Assembly: GCA_003508835.1 (NCBI GenBank)
Contig: PUFA01000077.1
Span: 3,982,001-4,046,000 of the forward strand
Direction: 5' to 3'
DNA: 64,000 nucleotides
From: Eonycteris spelaea
Taxonomy: Eukaryota; Chordata; Mammalia; Chiroptera; Pteropodidae
Part shown: piece after piece, positions 12,601 to 26,200 of the stretch
Layout: every line of letters starts with the position of its first letter
Numbering within the stretch: position 1 is the first letter of the stretch
Position numbers and translations under genes: made by a program
Notes under the pieces: generated by a model
The model's input: only the letters and a program-made list of their open reading frames with translations
Database searches by the model: none
What the model was told of the DNA's origin: nothing

Positions 12601-15600
12601 TTCTGTTTTATGAATAGAGGATCACATAATTTTAGAGTTATTAGAAGCCTGGTAGTACAGAAGATTTAGGGTCAAATAGGCTTGGTTGGGGCTCCTTTCC
12701 AGAATCGTGGCCTGGGGGCGATTCAACATTTCTGAGCTTACTTTTGCTTATCAGTAGAATTAAATACCTAATCTCTTAGCGCTAGTGGTGGTGGTAAAGA
12801 TCCAGTGAAAAAGAATCTGTTAAACAGCTTTTCAGGCTGTATCTTATTGAGCAAGTGCTTTTTGTCAGCACTTGGAAGTTACAAAGTTATAGCCATGGGG
12901 TCAGACATGTTTTCTCTGGGAGATGTATATACATACACACCCACATAATACACACACACACATATAGTTCTATATAGTTTTAACGTGTGTTGAAAATTCA
13001 ACACATGTCCCCATGGTGCCAGTCTGCTGGAACCGAGCAACTGCTGTTTCTTTAGATAGTGCCTGTGCTCTAAGTTAACTCCTGCTTACTATTCAGGCTA
13101 GTTCTTCGCTCATAGTCATTACTTGCCTGACTTCCGAAAACATTTGAGTTTGAGAGCCCTGTTCTCTTTCCTTCCCCTAACCTTAACTCTACCGCTGTTA
13201 ACTACCAACCCGGGGTTAATTTGGATAATGCCGTTTGATGTAAATGCTTATATTATGTTGGCGACATCTGCCTTTTTGCAGCTTCTACCCCACTGGCTCT
13301 GGTTCAACCTTCTGAAGCAATACGGATCAGGACTGCTCCTTCTTCTGTGTGACAGACCCTCACGTCCTTGAAGACAGGGACCATCTATATGCCACATAGA
13401 GAATATAAACATGTGTCACCAGTAATTGTTCTTCTCACCCAAGGGATTCTTTGACCAAAGTGCTGCCCAAACATACTGATTTGTCTACCACAGCCTCCCA
13501 TTGATTTGGCTCTTGATTTATTGAGAACTTAGGACGTGCCTCCCTATTGCACATTAAAGAAATTACGCAAACCTCGCTTCCACAAATTTCAAGATACATA
13601 AATCTGGTTTTAGACACCTTTTGTGGTGCTTTCAAGAAAGTTTTGCATGAGATTTCTCGTTATTCCTCATTTTTTAACTTTGTGAAACATTTTAGCTTCA
13701 AAAATTGCCTGTAAAAGGTAAAAGTGATATATATTCATAATAATGCACAGAGATATAAAGCGCATTGTCCCTCTTTATCCCGTCTTCTTTCCAGAATACT
13801 TATTTGTGTCAGCTTAGCCTCCTTTAAAAAATTCTACCTGATACATATCGGACAGATAGATATTTTCTGTTTTTATGTCTCACAAGTAGAATCATACCAT
13901 AGTTTCTGTGACTTGCTTCATTTCACATACTAATTAATCTCTAACATTTTTCCATACCAGTAGTGTAGTTACCTCATTCTTTTAAATGTCGAATCTTTTT
14001 GCTCAATTTTATTTTATTGGCTCTTAGAATTGGAAGAGACCTTAAAATTCATCTCTTCCAACCTTCCTGCCAGTGAAGGAATTCCCTTTACAGCAACCCC
14101 GGCAAATAATCAGTCTGTCTGAGCTCAGAGTCTTCCAGCTATTCGGTGCTTGCTTACTGCCTCCAGAGACTGACCATCCCCCTCTGTGATCAGCTATGAT
14201 TAATCGAGAGGTTCACCACATATCGAACTGGGATAATGTAAAGAATTTTTTAAAGGTTTTAAAATTTTTTTACTGTCAAGTAAGAATAGGAAAGAATACG
14301 TAAAATAAATGTTTAGGCTGTTTATCTAATGATGCCATAATGATGCCATATGAACTGGTATGATAGTTAGAGCTCTGATTAAATATCCCAGGTCCTTTAA
14401 GCAGGACACACTTCCACTATTCCATGGACTGCTCATCTGTCATCATCAGGGTTGAACTGATGTGGACACACTGTAGTCTCCGGGGGTCCTTCCGTTTAAT
14501 TTTCAGAATTAAAAGTTGTCCAGATACAGTCTGAGCAGAATAGAGAGTGAATCAGAGTCCACTGGGGACCACATCCTAGGGATGCGGGGTGAAAAGGGGA
14601 AAAGTACTATTGAACAAGGATTGATGGCCCATCTCTGCTTAGGCAGAATGGAGATGAAGTTTATTATATGTGTGAAACCAGCCAGAGACTAATCTAAAAC
14701 ATGTTGGTGGGATTCGTGCCCTAAATCAGCATTAGAACCGCTCTGTAGTTGACAGTTTAATTGCACTGACTTCTTCTGGGTTAACTGAACTGAGGCAAAA
14801 TAGCATTTCAAGCCTTCAGCAAGAGGTGGAGGGGATAGATGGAGCCAGTTTTTACTGTCTGAGGCAGATTCATAGCAGTCGCTAAATTCACTAATTCTCA
14901 AGAAGAGAACTGTTTCAATCCTGGACTCCCCTGAAGAATTACTGCTCCATGATCTCCCTCTCTTTGCCACAGATGAGATAGCTGATTGATATTCTTCCTC
15001 CTTCTCCTTTCCAGACGCACCTCCTACTCAACCACCTACTTTTCCTCCGACTATTCCACCAGCAAAAGAAGGTAAAAGAATATACAATGATGATGTGATT
15101 TTGTGGGTTTTATTTGTTTGTTCATTTAAAAGCCAAGATATTAACAAAAGGTGTTTTCTCCTTAATAGAAATGCTTTTTGAGCCCTGATAGGGTACAACT
15201 TTCAACCAGTAGTAAATAAGACATAAGGATCTAATGCACAATATAATGAATATTTACAGCATTTTTGTACTGCAATTATATAGTGTGATAGAGGTACTAA
15301 ATATTGCTATGGTGGCATCCCATATGTAAATGTATCTAATTAGCATGTTGTGCACCTTAAATTTATACAATATTACATATTAAATATGTTGAATTTTTAA
15401 AAGAAAAAATGTTCATTTAATTATAGATTCTGTACAATGGGGTAGATTTTCTAACAGAATTACTTCATATTTATTTCATTGAAAATATCAGAGTAGTAAA
15501 TGTTCGCTAAGAAGGAATAGTTACCTAATTTGTGAGTGAGAATCTAGTTTATAATTCTATAGACAGGGTAATATTTTCCCAGCTTATTTCTGAAATGCCT

Positions 15601-18600
15601 CTCCTAGTTGTTTCTTTCTATCTTTATCACAAGAGTTCTTCATCACCTCTTCCCTGAACTGTTAAGGTAACTTTCTAAAAAACTTTTAAACACAGTAGTG
15701 ATTGCAAATTATTTTTATTCCATTAATGAACATTTATTAAACCTACTGTTCATTCTCAAAGCTCATATGTCAAACACTTAAGACACAATATGCTCTTCAC
15801 TCATTCTCACTATTGCAGAGAATAGGTGTTTGCCTAGATAAGTACCAGTCGAGCATATGAGTTAGAAAATGAAGATTATACTGTTGTAGTTCCGAAATTA
15901 GAACAGTTAATGCAGCCGTGGGTTAATTACTTATAAAGGCGGAAAGGAAATTTGATCTGCATTTTGAAGAATGAGTTTTACAGATAAATAATGAGGAAAA
16001 TAGCACTCAAAGTCATGGAATGTTCTAACCACATGATGTGTTTGGGGGGCCATAAGTGCTAGTGTGGTACATGGAGAAGGGTGAAGACAGAGTTATGAGG
16101 TCGTTTGGGAGCCAGAGTAAGGAGTTTGGGCTTTATCCTGTAGGAAATGGTGCGCCATGACAAAGTTCATGAAGAGAGGCTGACCGGAGGAAGTCTGTGT
16201 TTGAGAAAGATAACCTTGGTGGAATGGAGAGGAGGGATGGATTGGAGGGGGTGGATGGAGAGGAGGAGAATATAAAGGTGGGACATATAGTTGGAAGGTT
16301 TTGGAAGAGTTCTTCCATTCCCCATGCATTTTAAAGTTCCTATTACATATCAGAGAGACAAAGAAAAATCAGTTGTTCCCATCTTATAGGAGCTTCAAGT
16401 CAGTGGGGTCAATGCTGGAGAGTGTAAGGGTTGAGGAAAAAAGAGACAGTGAGAAACTCTGGCAAGGTCAGCATCCTTCCTAGCATACCATGCAAAGTCT
16501 TCTATGATTGACCTACTTGGAGGCATCATGCGCCAGACTGTTGGGTAACAGCAAAATTGTACATCCTGATTGATGAGTTTACTAATTAGACATTTCTGAT
16601 CCAGATATTACAGGACTCTTTGAGGTCAGAGTATTTTTACTTAGAGCTGAGCATGGTCACCATTCAGTACACATTCATGAAGGCTCATGGAAGATACACA
16701 ATTTGAAAGGGTTTGTGAGAGTAAGGATTGAGAAAGCAGAAATATTGGTCCTGAAATTTTCATCAGGATGGTTTTAAGTGGTGGAACTTTTGTAGCTTGA
16801 ATGCTTTTATTCATTTTAGCCTCTGTTTGTCCTTTGTGTGTTTAATTAAAAAGTCTGTAAATTTTTATTAAAATCGTGCTGAATATTTATTAAACAAACC
16901 TTAAGAAGTAGAAAAGAGTACACAGAAGAAAATTAAAAACATAATTTCCTATCCCAGAGGTAATTTCTTCATGCATTTTGGTGTATTTTCTTGTTTTTCT
17001 TTAATTTATTAATATTTCATTTTGAGAATATATTCAGATGATCATGCTTTCATTTCAAAGGTGAAACGTAGTCTAGATTTTATCTTTCCTTGGAAATAGA
17101 GGACCAAGTTTTCTTCTATAAGCTTATAATTAACAGATCTTGTGATTCCTTTCAGCTTTAAATTAAAACCATAAATTTTCAAAATTTTATAAATCATGGA
17201 ACTCATGAGAACAACCTCACCAGATTCTTATTGTTCTTGGAGTATTACCTCACTTAGAGATGGTTTATTTTACATTATAAATAGCTTTAATGGGATAAAG
17301 TTGCATTTAATAAAATAAAAACCAAATGATTATTTTTTTCCTAAAGAAAGGAAAAAAGAATATTTTATGTAACTGACCTAAGATTTGAAGATTTAAATTA
17401 TTGAAGAGTAAATTGTTTATTTCATTAGAAAGGAGTCCAGCACAGTGATCTGCACTAATGAAGGAGAAAGAGACATAGATAATTTGCAACCACACATGAT
17501 ACCCAAAAAAATGACAATTAAAAAATGCTTTCAGCAGAGTAGGTGTTTGTTGGTGTGTTTTTTGCTAGTTTGTGAGTGTTTGCATTAGTAATACCTACCA
17601 ATAATAGTTGTCCTGGGCTGGCATTGGTGTACAGTTTTTGACACGTTAACAATGGCAGAGGGCATAGACAGAATTTTTGAACAAGGCTGGAATTGACGTT
17701 TATTTATGGCCTCAGCCAGAACGCATATCAAGTTGTAGATTAATCTGGTTCCCTTGTGTCACATGCCTACGGTTGAATCTCTCTTAAGTTACTCAATAAG
17801 CAGGGGACAGAGTATACACAGAATGACCACTTGGGCTTCTTTCTAGATCAGTAGGCACTAGAGAGTTGCTGATTCTTCTGTCTTAAATCACTTAGTTCCA
17901 CCTTTTGCTGTTCTCTCGCTTCTATTCTTTGGGGCTGAGGTTGAGGTTTTTTTTTTCCCCACTTCTAATTTCCCATGTTCCATAGAAATTAGAATAGGAA
18001 CCTCAAGTATAGAAGAGAAATTAGGGTCAAGAGCTTGGCATATAAACCTGAAAGGATTTGTGCATTTTCTTTGGGAAGGAGCTTGAGTTACCAGAGCGAA
18101 ATCATCATCTGCTTTGTTGGTTTAACATCTACTATGTTTTCCCCTTATCTCTGATTCGAAATTTATTCTTGGTCTTCAGTATGTAGAGCTGCCAAGGCAG
18201 ACCTGGTATTTATGGTGGATGGATCCTGGAGTATTGGAGATGAAAATTTCAACAAGATCACTGACTTTCTGTATAATACTGTTGGAGCCCTGAACAAGAT
18301 TGGTGCAGATGGAACTCAAGTAAGGCTAACACATCAATCATTAATTCATTCTAGGCATTAAAAAGTTATTCTAATGTATTATTATGGCTGCTAGTCAGGG
18401 GATATGAGTAAAGAACTATAATGATCATATTCAACCCTGAATGAGAGGATACACAAGTCTGCATTTAGAAGCAGCTTACTGATGCCTGAGAGAGCTTGAG
18501 AAGATTCTAATCCTTAAAAGCTATTGGATTCGACAAACTAAGACAGTTGGAATGGCCATATCAGCAGATGTTCTTTTATATATAGTAGGATATCCCTTAC

Positions 18601-20169
18601 AGATACAGCCAATATTTCCCCTGCTCTCAAAGACATTAAGATCTTGGAAGAGAGAGGTATGGCCACCAAGTACTATAGATCAAGTAGAACTTAAAATAAT
18701 TCATTTATTCAACAAATGTTTATTGAGGATTTATTATGGCCAGACACGGTACTGTTAAAATGAATATGACAGACACTGTCTCTCATTACATGGTACTCAT
18801 ATTCTTAAAGGCACGAAAAGGAGGAAGATGAGAAACAGATATAAATAAGCAAATAAAGAAATTCACAAGGTAGGGTGTAAGCCCCGAAAACAGAGTGATA
18901 GGATTTAAATTCACCGAGGGTTATTTAAATTTGTGTGTGTGGCAGGGGGTATTTTAAATTGTGTGGTCGGTGAAGTCTTTTTTGGGGAGGTGGCATTTGA
19001 ACTGAGTTGTAAATGATCTGTAAGAGATCTGAGAGAGATCTGAGTGCAAAGGAGCTAAGATGAGAACCAGTTTTGAGGCTTCAGATGCTAAAACTTGTAG
19101 CTAAGATTAATGGGGGAGCACGTGGGGGGCAGGAGCAGAGGTGGTAGAAATAGACCGAACCAGATTATCTTGACCTTTGTCAAATTATAAGGCCTAGTCT
19201 GCCTTTTTTCCACCTGTCAAATGAGGTGGCAAAGGCCTACAGGAGTTAGAGAAGTTTTTAAGGTGGAGTACTTTCTGAAAGGCACTTGGAGAAAAAAATG
19301 CTATTTAATGTGTCATCAGATTTGGTATGTAAGGTGTGTGGAATTTTAAACGAAGGAAATTGTGGACTGGGCTAAGTAAGAAATTAAAATCATAGATGAT
19401 ATGCTCTTGTGTGTGCTTTCTGGCCTAGTGGTAGTCTACATATGTATAAAAAAACCCAAAACCGCTCTTTCTCCAGGTTGCAATGGTTCAGTTCACTGAT
19501 GACCCCAGAACAGAATTTAAACTAAATGCTTACAAAACCAAAGAAACTCTTCTTGATGCAATTAAACATATTTCATACAAAGGAGGAAATACAAAAACAG
19601 GTAAGATCAAAAAAAGCTCAGTTAAGACCCAAAGTAACTAATTATTAGTAATTACTGAGATGACCTTTGTAAAATTATATTTATTGGGGATAATAATGGG
19701 TAATAACATTATATAAATTTCACGTGTACAACTTCATGACACCTGTATACTCTATACTCAACTACCAAAGTCTAGTCTCCTTCTTTACCTTGCATTTGAC
19801 CCTCTTTACCCTCCTCGTCCTCCACCAACTCCCACTCCCACCTGGTAACCATGATTCTGTTTTCTGTACCTGTGAGATTGTTCATTTGTTGCTTTTTGTT
19901 TGATTTCCCACATATGAGTGAAATCATATGGTTCTTATCTTTCTCCATCGGACTTATTTCACTTAGCATAATATCCATGTTGTCACAAATAGAAATATTT
20001 CATTTTTTATGGCTGAATATTATTCCATTGTACATATGTACCACATCTTTTTTATCCAATCATCCAAAATGACCTTTTATTCTTTTTTTGAGGCATAGTA
20101 ATATAAATTTTTTTTAAAACGATTTTTTATAGATTTAAGAACTATGTTCCCACTTTTTCCTCCCCAGGG

Positions 20170-20210
<41 letters not shown>

Positions 20211-23200
20211 AAATTGAGCTATTGCCTTTCTTTGTTTCAGGAAAAGCAATTAAGTATGTCCGAGACACCTTGTTCAATGTGGAGTCAGGTACCAGAAGAG
20301 GCATCCCAAAGGTCATTGTGGTTATAACTGATGGACGATCACAAGATGATGTGAACAAAATCTCCAAGGAGATGCAATCTGATGGTAAGTTGTATACAGA
20401 TCAACAGTGGTGGCTATGAATAATATGGTTTGTTTCTGAATACAAATTTATAAGCGATATCAGCATGACTTTAATGTTTTTAAATCTTTCTTAATATTGA
20501 TTGGACAATATGATTTTTAAAATACATTTCCAGGTACAAATCTATTATTTTGCTGGGGTTTCTCTAATATTTTTGCTGTGTATGGGATGCCCTGTGTAAG
20601 AAATGCCAGCGATTAAATGTAATACTATGAAAAAGATCATTATGAAGGGCCAGGGAGGGACCCTGATCACAGAAACTCCTTAACTTCATCATCTGTAAAA
20701 TGGAGATTCTCATAAGACTGTCATGAAGATTACATTGTATAAGACATGCCTGGCAAGTATTAGTTTGATATCCATTTGCCAAGTATTGAACCATGACCCA
20801 CCTCAGGCTGCTAAGTCTATTAATATCTGTTTCTATACTTTATCCCATGAATTTTAAAATAATTATTAAAATATGCAGACATAACAGTGTTACTCAAATG
20901 GCAACCATTTTGTCTCAAGCACTGATTAGGGCATTAGCCTTTTTGAGTTTCTTTAAAATGGAAAATTTCTTTAGGGGATGGTGGAATAATTATCATATAA
21001 TAATGTACGAACATTCAGAATTCTGATGAACTGCAAAGAATGAATTATCCACACCCACTGGTCCTCCTCCGTAAACATGTTTTAAACATTTGACTGTCTT
21101 ATATTGAATTATTTATATCTTGTGCAATTTAAAGCCATCAGAAATCTGTTTCCTTTCTGCCACAGGCTACAGCATTTTTGCAATTGGCGTGGCCGATGCA
21201 GATTACTCTGAGTTGGTTAGCATTGGCAGCAAGCCCAGTGCACGCCATGTCTTCTTTGTGGATGACTTTGATGCCTTTAAGAAAATTGAAGATGAGTTGA
21301 TTACTTTTGTCTGTGAAACCGCATCAGCAAGTAAGTTCTTTGAAATGTGCACTTACTCGTGTTGCTTAAAGGCTGAAATATTTTATATTAGTTAAATAAT
21401 GAGTCCCATCGTGATCTCAGGAAAGAGTATTACCTTGCAGAGCTTGCAGACATTAAGTATTATGATTCGGGGTATTTGAAATTTACCTCCCCTCTCCCAG
21501 GTTTAGAGTTTAGATTGATAAACACCTTCCCCAATGAGTTGAAAGTCTGTGTTTAAAAGCGACTTGCTTAAACAGTTGTAGCAAATCGTTTTCAAAAATG
21601 TATTAAGACTATTCCTGAGGGTAACACACTAGAAGTAAGACTCATCTCAACACAGGCTCTTAAGTAGCCACCATAGATTTTAATGGACCCTGGAGAGGTG
21701 AAGGAAGCTGTGGTCCTTTGGTTTTAATAAGGGAAGTAAAAGCATTTCAATCTTTTGGAATCCATAGAAAACCATAGGCACATCTGGTTTGGATTCCCTT
21801 CACAATTGACTTCCGGAAAGATTATGTTAGCTTCCTGTTCTCAGGACAGGGAAAGAAGATGTTTGGAAAATATCTATATTAAGGTTTTATATTGTTTGTT
21901 TTGTTTTCCAGCCTGCCCACTGGTGCACAGGGATGGCATTGATCTCGCTGGTATGCTTTATTGCAATTTTTTCAAACACAAATATATTAAATAGTTCCCA
22001 TTGGGGATCCACGTTTTTCTTATAATTTTTAAGAGACTAATCTTGAAATTTAATCCTAAAATGCCCATTTAATCTTTTTCTTTGTCTCTGGGTTTTTTTT
22101 TAGGATTCAGGATGATGGAAATGTTTGGTTTAGTTGAAAAGGATTTTCATCGGTTGAAGGGGTTTCTATGGAGCCTGGTACCTTCAATGTGTATCCTTGT
22201 TACCGACTTCACAAAGATGCCCTGGTTTCCCAGCCAACCAAGTACGTTTCCATTGCAAGATATTGAAACCAATCATTTGTTTATACTATCTCAATGTGAA
22301 AATGATGTCAACTTGAGATATGCTGTAAATAGTTTCTGGTAGGACTTTCGATAATATTAGAGCAGGTGATGTTTAGATTTCTTTGTTTAAAAACATCAAA
22401 CTCACATATAATGCTGGTTGAACTTTAATATCTGTTGATCTAAGAAAAATATATAAAGATAGTTGCTACTCACGTAGCACTCTCATGTACCAGGCATTGT
22501 TGGAAATGTTTATATACATTAACTCACTCAAACCTCCAAACAACTCTATAACCTCAATTTTACAAATCATGAAACTGAAGCACAAAGGAGCGAAATGACT
22601 TGAGTGAGATCACATAGTTGGGTAAGTGACAATGCTGGATTTGCACCTGGCAGTCAGGCCCCAGAGCTCATACCATGAACCATTTCATGCTAGTGCCATG
22701 GATTTAGATGGTTTTTGTCTTTGACAAGTCAAAACGGCAACTCCATATAGCTAAAGAGTAGTATTGAGTTTATATAAAAGTCTCATTATCTAGTCACTTT
22801 ATAGTCTGTGACATGTATAGGGATCCTGGGCCATTTGCAGCAAGTCTGCAGACTCAGGAGATAGTTGAGATTACAGGTTGGGACATCTGGTATAAGGGGT
22901 CATCTCTCAAGCTGTCATCTGCTACTTTACATTCCAAATCAACATTCATTTTTTGTCTCAAAATGCCTTCAGTATTTTAATGTGAAATATTTCCAGTGTC
23001 CAGATTTTTTGGGTGGGAGGTGGTGTTTATCTGACAATGTCTTTATTTCACCATTGGGTACTGCAGGGTGTGATTTTTAAATCTCTCCAGAGCATTGACT
23101 GAGGTTATATAACACAATCTTGTTTATTTAACACTTCTCGGTAGGTACCTTGAGAATTATCTTCCTTTCTTCCTTAAGGCATGTGATATAATGGTTTGAC

Positions 23201-26200
23201 TTACATATATAGCGAAATGATTACCACAGTAGGGTTTGGTAAACATCCATAACCTCATATATAGCTAATAAAAAGATAAGCAAAAAAATCCTCCTTGTGA
23301 TAAACGAACTCTTAGGATCAACTCTCTGGATAACTTACCCATGTATCACATAGCACTGGTAACCATAGATACCATGTTGTATATTACATCCTTAGCACTT
23401 TCCTATTCAGTATCCACGTTTTGATTTCGTGTGCTCATGTACATAAAAACCTGGGGGAAATCATATTAGAGTATTAAATTTATCTATCCAATTTATAAAC
23501 AAGTTGCTTGAGGGGAAATTTTTAAAGTATGTAATAGATCTACTTAACTTAGAGAGATATGAGGGTATAGCAGGAGCAGATCCAAATGGGAGATTAGTGT
23601 GTGGGGAAGTCAATGAAGATGTGCTCTTGTGGAAAGGAACAGAAGGAAGTAGGATAGGGCAAAGGTGAGCCAAGCTGTGAAGCAGTCTCAGCAAAAACTT
23701 CAGCTTGACTCACTCACGGAGTTCTGAAAATGAAGCTCTCTCCATTGGCATGAGAGGCTCTGGTCCTTGTGGCCCCTCAGAGACTAGTCATTGAGATGCC
23801 ATTGAAAAGTTGGAATGAGCTTAGGAGAGGCCTCTTTCTTCAGCTGAGGCAATTCCTGAAGGGAGCTGGTATCTGAGAGCTGTCTACAGACATCACTCCA
23901 AGTGGCAGAAATAATATATTCTTAATTATTAAAGGCAGATCTGTGTGGTGTATCACAGCACACAGCTCAGATAAGAATGCTGCTACCTACCACGTGTAGT
24001 AGAAAATGATGACATCTTAAGTTTTACAAAAGGACTGTGGATAAACATTCCTTACAATATGAAAACTTTTGAAACTACTTAAATGTCCAATGAGAAGTGA
24101 CCATTTAGATAACTTATGGAGTAGCCAAACAAGAGAATATTGTGCAGACATTAAATATTGGGCCTTTAAAAATATTTAAGGAAATATGAAATGTATAATA
24201 AATGGTGCTGAGAAAATAAAGAGGCAAAATTATATAAATTGGACAAATATGGACACTCTTTAAAAGCTAGAGGGAAATGCAGCACACCAAAAACAGTGAT
24301 CACCTCTGGATGGGATTAATGATGATTTTTTCCTTCTTTTTCCATTTTTCCAAATCTTGTATAATGAGAGTACATTTGCTTTTATAACCATGTAAATCAC
24401 TTTTTGAGGAGAGACACAATATTTTGTTCCATTTTCAGGTATTTGCATCCAGAAGGATTACCTTCTGACTACACGATCAGTTTTCTATTCCGAATTCTTC
24501 CTGACACTCCAGAGGAGCCGTTTGCTCTGTGGGAGATTTTAAATAAAAATTCTGACCCGTTGGTGGGAGTTATTTTAGATAGTAAGTATATTTATTTGTA
24601 TAGCATTGCGCACACATGGATGAAGGATAAATGTGGCACATCATCTTGCCCGCTTTGTGTACATTGCAGAGTGACTCACTTACCTGAAGCTATGTGTAAA
24701 TAATAACAACGAATTATGTAATAGTTGGTTCTATCATTTATCAAGAAATGCTCACTGAGTTCCTACTACGTGCCAGCACTAGGCTCTGGGACATAGTGGT
24801 GAGCAAAGTGGAAGAGACAGTTACTGAGATGGTGAAGACCACAGGAAAAACTAAGGTCATGGGGGAGAGGGAGGTGGTCAGAAGGATGAGACCAGAAGTT
24901 CCTTTTCTGGACATGGATATGATAGTTGTAAGATGCCTATTTCATATCCCATTAAAAAACATCAGATTGGCAGCAGCGTATTTGGGAAGAATTCTAAGAT
25001 GGAGAAATAAATGTGGAAGATGTATATGTGTGATGTATAAGCCATGATACTGGGAGAGGTCATCTGGAGAGTGAGTCTAGAAAGAGAAGAGGATAGTTCT
25101 GAAGACTGAGAGACTCCATTGTTGGGATGTTGGAAAGTTGAGTAGGAACCAGTGGAGGAAGCTTCTTAATCTCACACTCTTGGATGTCACACATGAGGGT
25201 CACTTAAGAGGATCACTAAGTTTTTGGTTAATGTCAATGAGTTTTCTAAATCGAGTTTTAGTTTTAGTTTGGGAACCAAAATTTAGTGGCTAATGTTAGG
25301 TGCTAATCAAACATTTGAGTAAAGAAAGTATTTTAAGCTTGTTTTCAACTAGTATTTGTGAAAAGACTTTTCAGTGCATGGAAATGAATCAATAGCTAAA
25401 TATGATATTGTGAAAGCATTTTGCACTGATATTAAAACTAAGGGGAAACTATAGATTAAAAGGGTGTAAACCACCAACTCTATTACACCCAGGACTCGAA
25501 AACAAAGAAGTCTCTCAAAATGATTAAGACTAGCTTTGGCTTTTGAAAGCAGACTGAAGAATTAAATTGTATCCTGGGAATGAATTAATGAGAAAAATAT
25601 TCCTATTTCTTTGTAATAAAATATTGCTTGTAACATGAAGTACTCAAGATTAGGAAGGTTTTTGTTTGTTCATAATAAAAGATATATTGGAATATCACTC
25701 TTTTAGGGTGGTATAAATTGCATGCCCTGGCAAAGCTGTTTGCTATAGTGGGTTAATTAGGCAGAGTCTGGTTTCTGTTTCTTAAGACTTCATTATCTTC
25801 ATTCTCCCTTTTTGTCTGCTTCTATTCCTAGCTTCAGACAACCATCTCCAAGAGGGTGGTAGGGATGAAAGCGGACAAGGAAGTGTAGAGGAAGAATATG
25901 TGTAGGGTCTTTGCCTCACTGTCATCACATAGTTAAATCAGTTAATCTGGCCAACTAGAAGCCTGGGGTGACCTAAGGACTGTAGATCACTTCCTTAATC
26001 ACTCATCACTTTGTTCTAAAGGAGCTTCAAAACAATGGATGCATTATTTTCAGTATTAAGTTGAATTTTAGAAAAAATATTCACTCATTTTAATTCTTCC
26101 TAAAAGGGTTTTTTTCTTTGTTTGATTAGATGGTGGGAAAACCCTAACATATTTCAACTATGACTATAGTGGAGATTTTCAAACTGTTACTTTTGAAGGA

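Larger units (their letters stand above)
11329..15014 (+). other. Intron 4
   Basis: This 3.7-kb intron holds two antisense L1M fragments, a MIR and a CR1/L3-like fragment. I see nothing assignable in 11340-12190, 13000-13690 or 14160-15010. Confidence 0.9.
15072..18179 (+). other. Intron 5
   Basis: This 3.1-kb intron holds L1 and L2 fragments. I see nothing assignable in 15420-16020, 16500-16880 or 17070-18170. Confidence 0.9.
19601..20240 (+). other. Intron 7
   Basis: This 640-bp intron consists largely of an antisense L1 3' end plus a GA microsatellite that ends about 33 bp before the exon 8 acceptor. Confidence 0.9.
22242..24438 (+). other. Intron 11
   Basis: This 2.2-kb intron holds a MIR, an antisense L1 3'-UTR piece and a sense L1M 3' piece that ends close to exon 12. 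Nothing is assignable in 22700-23180 or 23450-24030. Confidence 0.9.

Noticed and set aside
22082..22342. An independent 86-codon + strand gene around exon 11
   Set aside because: It is the frameshifted reading of COL14A1 exon 11 running into intron 11.
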